34,185 nt of DNA from Pseudomonas sp. GD03858 (GCF_029840925.1 NZ_JAOCDM010000050.1:1-34185); one strand, 5' to 3'. Counted from the stretch's first letter, positions 16,002 through 26,927 are shown. Translations and numbers: made by a program. The notes: a model not told the origin generated them from the sequence alone.

Positions 16002-16634
16002 TCAGATCGGCGCCCGGCGCAGGGTCGCCAGGAAGGTCGCCGCACCGATGAACAGCCCGGCAAAGGTGCGGTTCAGGCGCTTCTGCTGCTTCGGCGTGCG
16101 CAGCAGTCGCAGCACTCGCGAGGCCAGCCCGGTGTAGCCCGCCATGACCAGCATGTCGACGCTGATCATGGTCACGGTGATCGCCACGTACTGCGCCAGC
16201 AACGCCTCGTGCGGGTTGATGAACTGCGGCAGCACCGCGAGCATGAACACCAACGCCTTGGGGTTGCTGACGTTGACCAGAAAACCACGGAACACCAGGC
16301 TCAGCGGCTTGCCGATCGGCCGCACGCCGGATTCGTCGTTCATGTCCATCGGCAGCGCGCGCCACTGCTTGTAGGCGAGGTAGACCAGGTAGGCGACGCC
16401 AAACCACTTGATGAGCTGGAAGGCGGTGGCCGACGCGGCGAGAATGGCGCCGACACCGGCGGCGATGATGGCGATCTGCACGATCAGGCCCAGCTGCAGG
16501 CCCAGGGCGTTCCAGTAACCGCGCCAGAAACCGTACTGCAAGCCGCTGGACATCGAGGCAATGGCCCCGGCACCCGGCGACAGGCTGATCACCCAGCACG
16601 CGGCAAAGAAGGCCAACCACGTTTCCATCGACAT
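16002..16634 (-). CDS. LysE/RhtB-family amino-acid exporter
   Basis: This 210-residue inner-membrane protein has six hydrophobic segments. The family hallmarks are present: SPGAGAIASMSSGLQYGFWRG near residue 19, the AYLVYLAYKQWR segment, and GFLVNVSNPKALVFMLAVLPQF near residue 118. RhtB-type members export homoserine, threonine, leucine or related compounds; the specificity here is not readable. GAGGTG is placed correctly for the ATG at 16634 (MSMETW). No regulator gene is adjacent. Confidence 0.92.
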   Translation of the reverse strand: MSMETWLAFFAACWVISLSPGAGAIASMSSGLQYGFWRGYWNALGLQLGLIVQIAIIAAGVGAILAASATAFQLIKWFGVAYLVYLAYKQWRALPMDMNDESGVRPIGKPLSLVFRGFLVNVSNPKALVFMLAVLPQFINPHEALLAQYVAITVTMISVDMLVMAGYTGLASRVLRLLRTPKQQKRLNRTFAGLFIGAATFLATLRRAPI

Positions 16635-16727
16635 CGCACACCTCGCTCGAACGTTTGTTGCAAAACGTTAAGCTAAGGTGTTGGCGAAAAAATAACCAGT
16701 GGTTTTTGCAGTGTCTCTGCGGGCCTC

Positions 16728-16753
16728 TTCGCGGGTAAACCCGCTCCCACAGG
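16728..16753. repeat. Single REP element
   Basis: One REP copy (TTCGCGGGTAAACCCGCTCC followed by CACAGG) lies between the LysE gene and the end of the MscS-like gene. No inverted partner is present nearby. Confidence 0.85.
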
Positions 16754-16800
16754 GTATACGCATTACCCGCGAAGGCGGCCGAACAGGTATCAACGATGCC

Positions 16801-17387
16801 TCAGTCAGCCTCGACGACAGAATCCTTCGCCACGGCCACCACCTCGGTCCCCCGCCAACGCCGCACCGCCTTCTGGAAGAACTGGCTGTTCGGCACCTGC
16901 ACCAGCGCCCCGCCCGCCTCCGGCGTTTCCATCAGCGTGGTGTACAGCAGGTTGATGGCGATGACGCGGCCCTTCACTCCCGGTTTGTCGAGGGTGTCCA
17001 CCAGCTCGACCACATCGCCGATGCGAAACGGCCCGACCGTGAAGATCAATACCGCGCACAACAGGTTGGACAGCACGCTCCAGATGGCGAAGAACGCCAC
17101 CGCCGCCACCGCGACGAAGCCCGACAGCGCCGTCCACAGCACAGTGGCGGACACGCCCATGCGCTCCAGCACGAACAGCAGCGCGCTGCCCATGATCAGC
17201 CAGCGCAGGGCGCCACGCACCGGCACCATCAGCTCGTGCGGCAACGGGTAGCGCTCGCCCAGGCTGCGCAGCCCGCGGGCAACCATACGCTGCAGGATGA
17301 ACGCGGCGATCAGGATCAGCAGGATCTGCAGCCCCAGCCAGAACGTGTCCATCCACTGCCCCGGCAGCAGCGAACGCAGCTCCTCCA

Positions 17388-17388
<1 letters not shown>
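16801..17388 (-). CDS. Small MscS-family mechanosensitive channel
   Basis: This 195-residue protein has three hydrophobic segments (about 14-36, 58-77 and 84-115). The last continues into the pore-lining and beta-domain signature SNLLCAVLIFTVGPFRIGDVVEL, which matches the MscS TM3/beta junction, and the VQVPNSQFF motif follows near residue 168. It is shorter than E. coli MscS (286) and ends soon after the upper beta domain, so the lower C-terminal domain is missing. Its start overlaps the ABC-F gene's stop (TGATG), indicating coupled translation. It would act as an osmotic safety valve if it gates; a minimal, perhaps regulatory, channel is equally possible. Confidence 0.88.
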
Positions 17389-19298
<1,910 letters not shown>

Positions 19299-19348
19299 GA
19301 TGGTCGCGGAGTCTACCAGCTTCGCCGATCACTGGCGTGAGTGAAACC

Positions 19349-19828
19349 ATGCACACCGACCTGTGGAAACATGCCCTGGCCCTCTACGCGCGGCCGGGGG
19401 TAGAAGCTGCCTGCCTGACGCTACAGGCATTGGGTGGCGACGTTTGCCTGCTGCTGTGCGGTACTTGGCTGCAGGCACGCGGCGTGGCGCCTGACGCACA
19501 GCGCGTGCTGGCCTTGCAGGCACTGGCCGGGCCATGGCAGCAAGAGGTGGTCACCCCCTTGCGTATGCTACGCCGGCAGTGGCGCGAGCAGGCCTCGACG
19601 GATCCGCGGCTGGATGCGTTGCGTGAGCAGGTGAAGGCGTTGGAGCTGCAGAGTGAGCGCGCCTTGCTGGAACGCCTGCAGCACCTGGCCGAAGGCTGGC
19701 CAGCCGGAGAGAACACTGGAGCGGATTGGCTGGCCCGGCTCGCGCCGGACCAGGCCTGGAACCACGACGCGCTGCAACAGCTGCGCGTCGCGGCACAGAG
19801 GCTTCAGGAGGCCGAGGACGGCGACTGA
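19349..19828 (+). CDS. TIGR02444 family protein
   Basis: This 159-residue soluble protein starts with the family pattern DLWKHALALYARPGVEAACLTLQALGGDVCLLL, typical of the TIGR02444 (DUF2390) group next to algP and yheS in pseudomonads. The function is unknown. It is mostly helical and Leu/Ala/Gln-rich. The ATG at 19349 gives the usual N-terminus; an in-frame GTG at 19337 is an alternative, and neither has a strong ribosome-binding site. Its last 25 bases overlap, tail to tail, the end of algP. Confidence 0.82.
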   Translation: MHTDLWKHALALYARPGVEAACLTLQALGGDVCLLLCGTWLQARGVAPDAQRVLALQALAGPWQQEVVTPLRMLRRQWREQASTDPRLDALREQVKALELQSERALLERLQHLAEGWPAGENTGADWLARLAPDQAWNHDALQQLRVAAQRLQEAEDGD

Positions 19829-20490
19829 GCCGGGGTGCTGGCAGGTGCGGCCGGGGTGCTGGCCACTGGCGCCGATGTGCTGGCGGACGGCGTGGCTGGC
19901 TTGCTGTCGACGGGCTTGCTGACCGTGGCAGGTTTGGCGGCTGGCTTCGCAGCGGCAGGCTTGGCCGGGGCCTTGGCGGCAGCCGGTTTCGCGGCAGGCT
20001 TGGCGGCTGGTTTCGCGGCGGCGGTCCTGGCCGGAGCCTTGGCGGCAGCTGGCTTCGCGGCAGGCTTGGCAGCCGCTTTCGGTGCAACGGTACGCGCATC
20101 CAGTGCCTTGCCCGCGGCCTCGCGGACCTTGCCGACACCTTGCGCCAGCTTCAGGCTCTCCTGGGCATCGCGCTTGAGTTGCTGGATATAAGTACGGGTC
20201 TGGGCCTGGCGATCTTTCAAAGCGTCGAGCAGGTGTTCAAGTTCACCGGCGGCTTTTTGCGCCTTGCCTTGTGCCTTGGCCTTGCCGGCTTTGGCGGCAT
20301 CTTGCAACTTCAAGCGCGCGTTATGCAGTTTTTCCTGCGCCTTGCCACGTTGTTTTTCCAACTTGGCCAGCAGTTTCTCGGCATCCGCCAGCGCTTGGGA
20401 GCAGGCATCTTCCAAATGTTCGAGCAGGCTGCCCGAAAGTTGCTGGAGCAGGTGCAACGGCGTACTTACTGGCTTCTTTTTGGCCGACAT
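19804..20490 (-). CDS. algP: AlgP-like histone-H1-type regulatory protein
   Basis: This 228-residue protein has two parts. The N-terminal 130 residues are a charged, coiled-coil-like region (LEHLEDACSQALADAEKLLAKLEKQRGKAQEKL). From about 136 the tail is made of KPAA/AKAPA repeats, then an Ala/Ser/Pro/Thr-rich end. The lysine-alanine-proline tail is like eukaryotic histone H1 and P. aeruginosa AlgP (AlgR3), which binds DNA and affects alginate gene expression. GAGGTAAACC precedes the ATG. The repeat tail is encoded by near-identical DNA units at about 19925-20075, so length variation between strains is expected. Confidence 0.9.
   Translation of the reverse strand: MSAKKKPVSTPLHLLQQLSGSLLEHLEDACSQALADAEKLLAKLEKQRGKAQEKLHNARLKLQDAAKAGKAKAQGKAQKAAGELEHLLDALKDRQAQTRTYIQQLKRDAQESLKLAQGVGKVREAAGKALDARTVAPKAAAKPAAKPAAAKAPARTAAAKPAAKPAAKPAAAKAPAKPAAAKPAAKPATVSKPVDSKPATPSASTSAPVASTPAAPASTPAQSPSSAS
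19925..20080. repeat. Tandem degenerate repeats encoding the AlgP KPAA tail
   Basis: The motif GGCAGCxGGCTTxGCxGC and its variants recur about eight times in this stretch, coding on the minus strand for AAKPAAKPAA-type units. Some blocks of about 50 bases are nearly identical (for example around 19950 and 20045), which allows slippage or recombination. Confidence 0.75.
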
Positions 20491-20714
20491 GGTTTACCTC
20501 CTGGCTGACGAGAGTGCGGCTCATACTATGCTTCTGCTGCTACCGCCGCTAGGGCATGTTGACCGTCTCGATAGCGCCGCGTTGCATGCCTGGGCAAAGT
20601 TGTTGTCTTGCAGCAGAAAACAAGTGTAGTTGCCGATTAATGTGTTGCTGATATTTACGCATTATTCGTCGACAAGGCTGGCATACTTCGCGCTCATTGC
20701 AGCAGGAGTCGACC

Positions 20715-21380
20715 ATGCCCCGTTACCTGATTTTCGGCCTGTGCCTGGCGGCCAATCTGCCAATGGCCAGCGCCGAAACCAGTCCCGTCAACGACAATGA
20801 CCTTGCGTACAGCATCGGCTCCAGCCTGGGTGAACGGCTGCGCGCGGAAGTACCCGGCCTGCAAATGGACGCGCTGGTCGAGGGCCTGCGCCAGGCCTAC
20901 CAGGGCCAGCCGCCACGGATCGACAAATCACGCATGCAGGCCATCCTCCAGCAACATGACCAACAGGCCAATGCCACCGCCGAGCAGGCCGAAGTCGATA
21001 AATTGCTGAACAGCGAAAAACGCTTCATGGCCGGCGAGCGCGCCAAGGCCGGCGTGCGCGCGTTGCCCGAAGGCATCCTCTACAGCGAGCTGGCCAGCGG
21101 CAACGGCGCCCAACCCAAAGCCACGGGCAGCGTGCAGGTACGTTACGTGGGAAGGCTGCCGGATGGCACGGTGTTCGACCAGAACCAGCAACCACAGTGG
21201 TTCAAGCTGGACTCGGTGATCGAGGGCTGGCAGGTGGCATTGCCGAAGATGAAGGCCGGATCGAAATGGCGGCTGGTGATTCCTTCTGCCCAGGCCTATG
21301 GCGCGGAAGGTGCGGGCGACCTGATCGCGCCCTACACCCCGCTGGTATTCGAGATCGAACTGCTGGCGGTGGCCGACTGA
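20715..21380 (+). CDS. FKBP-type peptidyl-prolyl isomerase, exported (FklB/Mip-like)
   Basis: This 221-residue protein has a signal peptide (MPRYLIFGLCLAANLPMASA), then a helical dimerisation region (about 25-110; DLAYSIGSSLGERLRAEVPGL). The C-terminal FKBP domain (about 125-221) contains VQVRYVGRLPDGTVFDQN, VIEGWQVALPKMKAGSKWRLVIPSAQAYG and the closing YTPLVFEIELL. The layout is that of Mip/FkpA-type periplasmic chaperone isomerases, which speed proline isomerisation during outer-membrane and secreted protein folding. One usual active-site aromatic segment reads WFKLDSVIEGW. AGGAG lies 7 bases before the ATG. It ends one base from the stop of the convergent rsd gene. Confidence 0.92.
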   Translation: MPRYLIFGLCLAANLPMASAETSPVNDNDLAYSIGSSLGERLRAEVPGLQMDALVEGLRQAYQGQPPRIDKSRMQAILQQHDQQANATAEQAEVDKLLNSEKRFMAGERAKAGVRALPEGILYSELASGNGAQPKATGSVQVRYVGRLPDGTVFDQNQQPQWFKLDSVIEGWQVALPKMKAGSKWRLVIPSAQAYGAEGAGDLIAPYTPLVFEIELLAVAD

Positions 21381-21381
21381 G

Positions 21382-21852
21382 TCAGGCCTGCACCGCGTCC
21401 TCTTCCTTGTGCGCGGTGTGCAGCACTTCGATGAGGCAGTCCTCCAACTCGAAGCGTTCGCGCAGCAGGCCGCCCAGCTTGCCCAATTTATCGGCGAAAC
21501 GCTCAGGGTCGGTGCACTCGCCCTTCTCGCAATGATCATTGAAGGCCAGCGCGATCTGGGTGCTGTCGTCGATGCGCGGGTTGATCTGCGTAGCCAGTTC
21601 CAGAGCCTTGGTGTCGCCAAAGGCCTTGGCTTCGCTGACCAACTGCTCGCTGACCTCGAAGTGCCAGGCCGAGACATAATCGACCAGGAGCGCGCAGAAG
21701 TCGCGGTTCTTGTCCTTGTCGGCAAAGGCCGGCTTGGCATCGCGCAAAGCGCGGAAGGCATGCACCAGCTCCTGGCGCTCCTCCAGCCAACGATCGATCA
21801 GCTTGTGAACACCGCCCCAGCGTTCCTGGGCGTTCTGGCAACTATCGAGCAT
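21382..21852 (-). CDS. rsd: Rsd/AlgQ family sigma-70 regulator
   Basis: This 156-residue protein belongs to the Rsd/AlgQ family: MLDSCQNAQERWGGVHKLIDRWLEERQELV at the start, then DFCALLVDYVSAWHFEVSEQL and the NPRIDDSTQIALAFNDHCEK region. It is close to the P. aeruginosa AlgQ length (160). Known members bind region 4 of sigma-70 and shift RNA polymerase toward alternative sigma factors; AlgQ also affects alginate and siderophore genes. The ATG at 21852 matches the family N-terminus; the frame remains open to 21903. It sits in the algP-fkbP-algQ-dsbB-hemY order that I recall for P. aeruginosa. Confidence 0.93.
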   Translation of the reverse strand: MLDSCQNAQERWGGVHKLIDRWLEERQELVHAFRALRDAKPAFADKDKNRDFCALLVDYVSAWHFEVSEQLVSEAKAFGDTKALELATQINPRIDDSTQIALAFNDHCEKGECTDPERFADKLGKLGGLLRERFELEDCLIEVLHTAHKEEDAVQA

Positions 21853-22082
21853 GGCGATCTCATCCCTTCTGGATAGATGCCGCTGCACTTCGCGACACAA
21901 CACCGTGGCACAAAAGTGACATCAGCAGACGGCATCAAGCAGTTGTGTTTTCGATAAGCGTGCTGGGAGATTATTCCCGCGCGACCTGCCCATCAAGGTA
22001 CGCAGCAGACAAAGTTCATACAAGCGTTTAATCCCCGCCCTGCCCACCGCTGGTCGCGCAATACCGGGCACATTGCCCTGGA

Positions 22083-22589
22083 TCAAACTGCCGCGTGGTA
22101 GCGGAAACGATACGCCACCAGCCAGGACAGGGGCAGCGCCGCCAACAGCAGGAAGGCCAACAGGCTCCACTCGGGCAAGGTCAGGTCGAGAAAACTCCAG
22201 CTGATGGACACGCAGTCGGGGCTGCCCAACAGGAACAGGTGCAGCATCTCGCCCAGCGGACGTTGCATGAGCGAGCCCAACGGCAACTGGCAGCCATCGA
22301 CGGCCAGCGGATCGCCTTGCAACCAGACATGCCGCCCCGCCAGCAGCGCGCCGCCCGCCGCCACGCACAGCGCCGACCAGGCATAGCCACGCTGGCCTCG
22401 CGAAGCGGGAGCGTGCACGGCGCAGGCCAGGCACACCAGTGCGTAGAGCCCCAGCATCAGGCGCTGGCTGAAACATAGCGCGCAAGGCACCAGGCCGACG
22501 ACCGACTCGAGGCGAAACGAGGCCGCCAGCACCGCCAGCGATGCCAGGAAAGCGGGAAAGAAAAAGCTGCGCAAGCAGGCCAGCGACAT
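22083..22589 (-). CDS. dsbB: DsbB-family disulfide bond formation protein (DsbH-like paralogue)
   Basis: This 168-residue inner-membrane protein has four hydrophobic segments and two periplasmic cysteine pairs. C36-x2-C39 in VPCALCFSQR is the quinone-linked pair, and C100 (DGCQLP) and C126 (PDCVSISW) form the second. DsbB reoxidises DsbA and passes electrons to ubiquinone. Its place between algQ and hemY matches the second DsbB copy (DsbH) of P. aeruginosa. No strong ribosome-binding site is seen before the ATG. The 230-bp gap to rsd contains no gene I can support. Confidence 0.92.
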   Translation of the reverse strand: MSLACLRSFFFPAFLASLAVLAASFRLESVVGLVPCALCFSQRLMLGLYALVCLACAVHAPASRGQRGYAWSALCVAAGGALLAGRHVWLQGDPLAVDGCQLPLGSLMQRPLGEMLHLFLLGSPDCVSISWSFLDLTLPEWSLLAFLLLAALPLSWLVAYRFRYHAAV

Positions 22590-22772
22590 GAGTATTGGAT
22601 GTCCGCGAGAGGGGAAGTGGGTTGAAACGGTAGAGGAAAGGAGCGCTTTGTATCAAGGCGCTACAGAGCGGACAAGTCGCTAATTGGGGAGCGAATCAAT
22701 TTCACTGAAAGCAGGAATAGTCTGACATGCAGGCAGGAAAATTCCGCAAGACTGATTTCAGCGCTGACGACA

Positions 22773-22791
22773 GGGGCCGCCTGGCGGCCCC
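22773..22791 (-). terminator. Possible terminator hairpin at the end of the hem operon
   Basis: A perfect 8-bp stem GGGGCCGC / GCGGCCCC with a 3-base loop starts 9 bases after the hemY stop. There is no T-run, so it may be a 3' stabilising hairpin instead. Confidence 0.5.
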
Positions 22792-22800
22792 AATGCCCTC

Positions 22801-24039
22801 TCAGGCCCTGACACCCTCAGGCAGCGGCAACGCCAGCAGGCGCTCATCCAACAGCCCCAGACCCTCCTGAAACAGCTGGTTGCTGCGCTCGGTCTCACCC
22901 AACCCGGCCAACAGGCGCGCCAGCTCGGCACAGGCCTCCGGATTGCGCTCCAGACGCAGGCTGCTTTCCAGGTAGTCGCGCGCCTTGCCCCAGAGGCGGT
23001 TCTGCAAGCTCAGTCGGCCGAGGGTGAGCAGCAGGCTCGGGTCCTCTGGGTGATCCTTGAGCCAGCCCTCGGCGGTTTGCAGCTGCCGCGCCGGATCGTC
23101 GCCGCGCACCAGGCCGTAGAGGCGCGCCAGATGGCTTTCGTAGCCGCGCTTGAGCGCCGCGCGCAGCACCTGCTCGGCTTCACCCTGGGCGCCGCTCTGA
23201 CGCAGTTGCTCGGCATAGGCCGACACCAGTTGCGGCTCCTGGCGCTGGGCCGCGGTCAACTGCTGCCAGGCGCGTTCGAGCCCCTGGCGCGCCGTCTGCG
23301 CATCGTCGCCACGACTCGCCGCCAGCCCGAGGTTCTGCCCCCAGGCCCGCTGCTCCAGATCGGCCAGCTCGGCTGGCGGCAGCACCTTGTACTTGCGCAG
23401 GTCAGGCAGCAGACGGATCAGCGCCGGCCAGTCGCCATGCTCCAGGTGCAGGCGCTGCAGCAAACGCAGCACCTGTGCATTGTGCGGGTGGCGCTCTTGC
23501 ATGGCCTGCAGCGCTTCCAGCGCGCCCTCGCTCTCGCCACGGTCCATTTGCAACTGGGCATGCGTGAGGGCGATCGCGAGCTCGGCCTGGGGCTGGCGCT
23601 CCAGGGCACGTTCGAGCAGGTTGTCGCGCTCTTCGACGCGGCCCAGCTCGTTGGCCGCGCGGGCGGCGCCAAGGTAGTACAGCAATGGCTGGCGATCGGC
23701 CTCGGCTGCGCGCTGCAGATGACGCTGGGCGCTGGCCCAGCGGCCTTCGGCGAGATCCAGTTGGCCCTGCTCGACAGCGATGCGTGTTCGCCGGCTGCGA
23801 TTGCGCCGCGACCACGGATTGACCACCCCGGAGGAGGTCAGCACCAGGCCGACCAGGTAGCGCAGCAAAAGCAGCAGCAGGATGATTCCCGCCAACGCCC
23901 CCAGCGCCGCCCACAGCCCGGACTGATAGCGGAAACCGCCATAGGCGATCAGCACGTAGCCGCTGTGCTTGGCGATGGCGATGCCCAGCGCCGCGGCGAT
24001 CACGATCGCCAGCACCGCCAGCAGGTAGACGCGCTTCAT
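22801..24039 (-). CDS. hemY: HemY, TPR-containing heme biosynthesis-associated membrane protein
   Basis: This 412-residue protein has two N-terminal membrane segments (about 4-24 and 42-66; the HemY_N region including KHSGYVLIAYGGFRYQSGLWAALG) and then TPR-like helical pairs to the end (WASAQRHLQRAAEADRQPLLYYLGAARAANELG; DPSLLLTLGRLSLQNRLWGKARDYLESSL). It is not the protoporphyrinogen oxidase also called HemY in Gram-positives. Family members scaffold late heme enzymes at the inner membrane; the biochemical role is unsettled. The ATG overlaps the hemX stop as ATGA and GGGGAGCA lies upstream, so it is the last gene of hemC-D-X-Y. Confidence 0.93.
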   Translation of the reverse strand: MKRVYLLAVLAIVIAAALGIAIAKHSGYVLIAYGGFRYQSGLWAALGALAGIILLLLLLRYLVGLVLTSSGVVNPWSRRNRSRRTRIAVEQGQLDLAEGRWASAQRHLQRAAEADRQPLLYYLGAARAANELGRVEERDNLLERALERQPQAELAIALTHAQLQMDRGESEGALEALQAMQERHPHNAQVLRLLQRLHLEHGDWPALIRLLPDLRKYKVLPPAELADLEQRAWGQNLGLAASRGDDAQTARQGLERAWQQLTAAQRQEPQLVSAYAEQLRQSGAQGEAEQVLRAALKRGYESHLARLYGLVRGDDPARQLQTAEGWLKDHPEDPSLLLTLGRLSLQNRLWGKARDYLESSLRLERNPEACAELARLLAGLGETERSNQLFQEGLGLLDERLLALPLPEGVRA

Positions 24040-25136
24040 GGCTTGCTCCCCTCGGCGGCAGCCGGCAGGTCACGACGCTGGATATAGGCCTGCACCGCGG
24101 CCAGGCTCTCGCTCAGGTCGGGAGTGACCACCGACACCGGTTGCTCGGCCAGCTGGTTGAGGCTGTCGAGCATCGCCTTGCTCTGTGGGTTGTCCGGGTT
24201 GAAGTTGGCCAGCAGCACGCTGCGCGCGTCGTCCAGCGCCTGGGCATAGACCTTGGCGTCGCCATTGAGCGCCGCCCACTGGGCCTGCTCGATGGTCAGG
24301 CTCAAGGCCAGGCGCAGCTGGTTGAGCGACTGCCCGGAAAGCAGCGGGCGCACGTTGTCATCGGCATTGAACTCGACCTGGAAGTACTTGGATATCTCGG
24401 CCCACCACTGCGACCAGCGGCTGGCGCCGTCGCCGTCGGCGGTCAGCGCGCCCATGGCGTCGGCCTTGCTGTCGAACTCCGGCGACTGGGCGCTGAGCTG
24501 CTGGACCAGCTCACGCTGGGCGGCCAGTTTGAGGAACAGTCCGGTACGGTCCGGCTGCTGGGTGCTGTTGAGCGTCGCCAGGCTGCGGGTCAGCTGTTCG
24601 CGGGCGGCGAAGGCGCCGGGGTCGCTCTGCTCGCGCAGGATCTCGTCGGCTCCCTCGACCAGCGCCTTGGCGCTGGCGATGTCCTGCAAGGCCGACAAGC
24701 GCAGGGTCGCCAGGCGCAGCAGGTGCTCGGCCTCGGCCAGGCGCCACTCCTTGCGGCTTTCACCGAGCACGGTTTCCAGGCGCTGGCTCAGACGCTGCTG
24801 ATCACCCTGCAACTGCGCCACCAGCCGGCGACGGTCCTCCAGTTCGCTGGCCGCCGGCAGGCTGGCCAGTTGCGCGCTGAGTTGCTGCTCGCGCTGCTGC
24901 AACGCGTCGGCGCGCTGGTTGAGGGCTTGCAGGTGCTCGCCCTGGCCTTGCTCGCTGCCTTGCAGTTGACGTACTTGCCAGACGCCCCAGCCGCCGACCG
25001 CGACGCCGGCGGCGCCCAGCAGCAGGGCCAGCAGCGCCAAGCCATTGCCGGAGCGTCGGGCGGGGTTGGCGGCGTTGGATTGCGGCGCCTCAGGCGCCGA
25101 GGGCTGTTCGGTGTTGGACAAGACAGTTTCGCTCAC
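24036..25136 (-). CDS. hemX: HemX-like membrane protein (uroporphyrinogen-III C-methyltransferase-like annotation)
   Basis: This 366-residue protein has an Ala/Pro/Gln-rich cytoplasmic start, one membrane segment (about 30-50; NGLALLALLLGAAGVAVGGWGVW), and a long periplasmic coiled coil (about 55-130) followed by a helical domain. It belongs to the HemX family, often mislabelled a methyltransferase although no SAM motif is visible. The start is GTG at 25136, chosen because AAGGA lies 7 bases upstream; the ATG at 25163 would add nine residues and has only a weak site. It lies between hemD (46 bases) and hemY (overlap), in the heme operon. The exact role is unknown. Confidence 0.88.
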   Translation of the reverse strand: MSETVLSNTEQPSAPEAPQSNAANPARRSGNGLALLALLLGAAGVAVGGWGVWQVRQLQGSEQGQGEHLQALNQRADALQQREQQLSAQLASLPAASELEDRRRLVAQLQGDQQRLSQRLETVLGESRKEWRLAEAEHLLRLATLRLSALQDIASAKALVEGADEILREQSDPGAFAAREQLTRSLATLNSTQQPDRTGLFLKLAAQRELVQQLSAQSPEFDSKADAMGALTADGDGASRWSQWWAEISKYFQVEFNADDNVRPLLSGQSLNQLRLALSLTIEQAQWAALNGDAKVYAQALDDARSVLLANFNPDNPQSKAMLDSLNQLAEQPVSVVTPDLSESLAAVQAYIQRRDLPAAAEGSKP

Positions 25137-25182
25137 GTATCCATCCTTTGCATGGTGGCGCATCGCTCTCTAGCTTAGCGCC

Positions 25183-25950
25183 TTAAGGGGCAGGCGCAGC
25201 GGTTCGCTGCACGGCTGCCAGCAAGGCCGCGGCGCTGGCGCCACGACAATCCACAATTTCTTTCGCCCCGAGCGCACGGGCCTGCTCGGCCACCCGAGGG
25301 CTGGGCACGAACAGCGGCAAGCGGCAAAGCCTCGGCCAGTCCGCGCCCGCCAGGCGGTGCAAGTGTTCAAGCCCCTGCCCACTGCTGACCACCAGGCCAT
25401 TGAGGCGTTCCCCCGCGATGCACTGGACGAGGGCATTGGCCGGATAATCCGGCAGGCAGCGGCGATACAGTTCCAGATAATCGACACTAGCACCTTGCTC
25501 GGCAAGACGCTCGGCCAGCAGTTCGCGACCTCCGAGGCCGCGAACGATGAGCACCCGGGGGGCCGGCACCGCGAGCGACGCACCCAGGGCAGGCAGTTCG
25601 AGCAGGGCTTCGCTGTCGTCGCCGGTCGCCGGAAAGCTCACCTGCAACCCTTGCTCCTGGAGGATTCGCGCCGTCGCCTCGCCCACGCTGAACCAGCCTT
25701 CACGCGGCGGCGTCACGCCTGCCTGGGCGAGCTGCTCGAGCAGCAGGCGAGCCGCAGACTTGCTCACCACGATGATCGCCTGGGCCTCGCCAATCGAGCG
25801 CAGGCGCTGCAACTGCGCAGGGTCCGGCGCGATCGCCTCGATAGTCAGCAACGGCAGGCTAGCGCTGGCGACGCCGGCAGCGGCCAGCGTCTGCGCCAGC
25901 GCCGCGCAGTCCTCTTCAGGGCGCGTCAGCAGCAGGCGCCAGGGGCTCAC
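25183..25950 (-). CDS. hemD: Uroporphyrinogen-III synthase
   Basis: This 255-residue protein has the HemD two-lobed pattern: [19 protein letters not shown] at the start, [59 protein letters not shown] and [14 protein letters not shown]. It cyclises hydroxymethylbilane, with inversion of ring D, to uroporphyrinogen III, the branch point to heme, siroheme and cobalamin. The start is GTG at 25950, overlapping the hemC stop (GTGA). A frame upstream to 26118 stays open but reads as the shadow of hemC. Confidence 0.94.
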   Translation of the reverse strand: MSPWRLLLTRPEEDCAALAQTLAAAGVASASLPLLTIEAIAPDPAQLQRLRSIGEAQAIIVVSKSAARLLLEQLAQAGVTPPREGWFSVGEATARILQEQGLQVSFPATGDDSEALLELPALGASLAVPAPRVLIVRGLGGRELLAERLAEQGASVDYLELYRRCLPDYPANALVQCIAGERLNGLVVSSGQGLEHLHRLAGADWPRLCRLPLFVPSPRVAEQARALGAKEIVDCRGASAAALLAAVQRTAAPAP

Positions 25951-26888
25951 GGGTGGCCGGCCTCGCCATAGACTTCCTTGAGGATCGCCTCGGCGCCCTG
26001 CCCGAGCAGGTCTTCGGCTACCCGCACGCCCAGGCGCTCGGCATCGGTACGCGGCGCCCGGGCCTCGGCCACCAGCAGGGTACCGCCGGAGGGCTGGCCA
26101 ACCAGGCCGCGCAGCCACAGCTGCTCGCCTTCGAGCACCGCGTAGCAGGCGATCGGCACCTGGCAGCCGCCGTTGAGGTGCTTGTTCAGCGCCCGCTCGG
26201 CCACCACCCGGTCGGCGGTGTCGACATGGTGCAGCGGCGCCAGCAAGGCGTGGATCTCGCTGTCGGCGCTACGGCACTCGATGCCCACCGCGCCCTGGCC
26301 ACCGGCCGGCAGGCTGTCCTCGACGCTGATGCTCGAGGTGATGCGGTCTTCGAAACCGAGGCGGATCAGGCCGGCGGCGGCAAGAATGATGGCGTCGTAC
26401 TCACCGGCATCGAGCTTGGCCAGGCGGGTGTTGACGTTGCCGCGCAGGAAGCGGATCTCGAGGTCGGGTCGGCGCGCCAGCAGTTGGGCCTGGCGGCGCA
26501 GGCTGGAGGTGCCGACGATGCTGCCGGCCGGCAAGGCCTCGAGGCTGGCGAAGGTGTTGGAAACGAAGGCGTCGCGCGGGTCTTCCCGCTCGCAGATGCA
26601 GTAGAGGCCCAGGCCGTCGGGGAAGTCCATGGGCACGTCCTTCATCGAATGCACGGCGATGTCGGCCTCGTCGTCGAGCAGGGCGGTTTCCAGCTCCTTG
26701 ACGAACAGGCCCTTGCCGCCGATCTTCGCCAGCGGCGCATCGAGCAACTTGTCGCCACGGCTGACCATCGGCACCAGGCTCACCCGGATGCCGGGATGGG
26801 CCTGTTCCAGGCGGGCTTTGACGTATTCGGCCTGCCACAGGGCCAAGGCACTTTTACGGGTGGCAATGCGGATTTCGCGAGTGGACAT
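25947..26888 (-). CDS. hemC: Porphobilinogen deaminase (hydroxymethylbilane synthase)
   Basis: This 313-residue enzyme joins four porphobilinogens into hydroxymethylbilane. The dipyrromethane-cofactor cysteine is C242 (LNGGCQVPI), the same number as in E. coli. Other signatures are [14 protein letters not shown], the catalytic aspartate in HSMKDVP (about D84), [23 protein letters not shown] and the ERALNKHL helix. It heads the hemC-hemD-hemX-hemY operon and overlaps hemD. An extended -10 box lies about 30 bases upstream. An inverted repeat separates it from algR. Confidence 0.97.
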   Translation of the reverse strand: MSTREIRIATRKSALALWQAEYVKARLEQAHPGIRVSLVPMVSRGDKLLDAPLAKIGGKGLFVKELETALLDDEADIAVHSMKDVPMDFPDGLGLYCICEREDPRDAFVSNTFASLEALPAGSIVGTSSLRRQAQLLARRPDLEIRFLRGNVNTRLAKLDAGEYDAIILAAAGLIRLGFEDRITSSISVEDSLPAGGQGAVGIECRSADSEIHALLAPLHHVDTADRVVAERALNKHLNGGCQVPIACYAVLEGEQLWLRGLVGQPSGGTLLVAEARAPRTDAERLGVRVAEDLLGQGAEAILKEVYGEAGHP

Positions 26889-26918
26889 GAAACGCCCCGA
26901 TCCAGAGAAATACCGCCG

Positions 26919-26927
26919 ATGATAACA
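26919..26927 (-). promoter_or_regulatory. Probable extended -10 promoter of the hem operon
   Basis: On the minus strand this reads TGTTATCAT, an extended -10 (TGn plus TATCAT), about 30 bases before the hemC ATG. No good -35 box is seen at 16-18 bases. Confidence 0.4.

Noticed and set aside
19925..20080. CRISPR-like array
   Set aside because: The repeats are in frame, have no unique spacers of regular length, and code for the AlgP lysine-alanine-proline tail.
24036..25136. HemX as a true SAM-dependent uroporphyrinogen methyltransferase
   Set aside because: The sequence shows a membrane anchor and coiled coil and none of the glycine-rich motifs of CobA/CysG methyltransferases.
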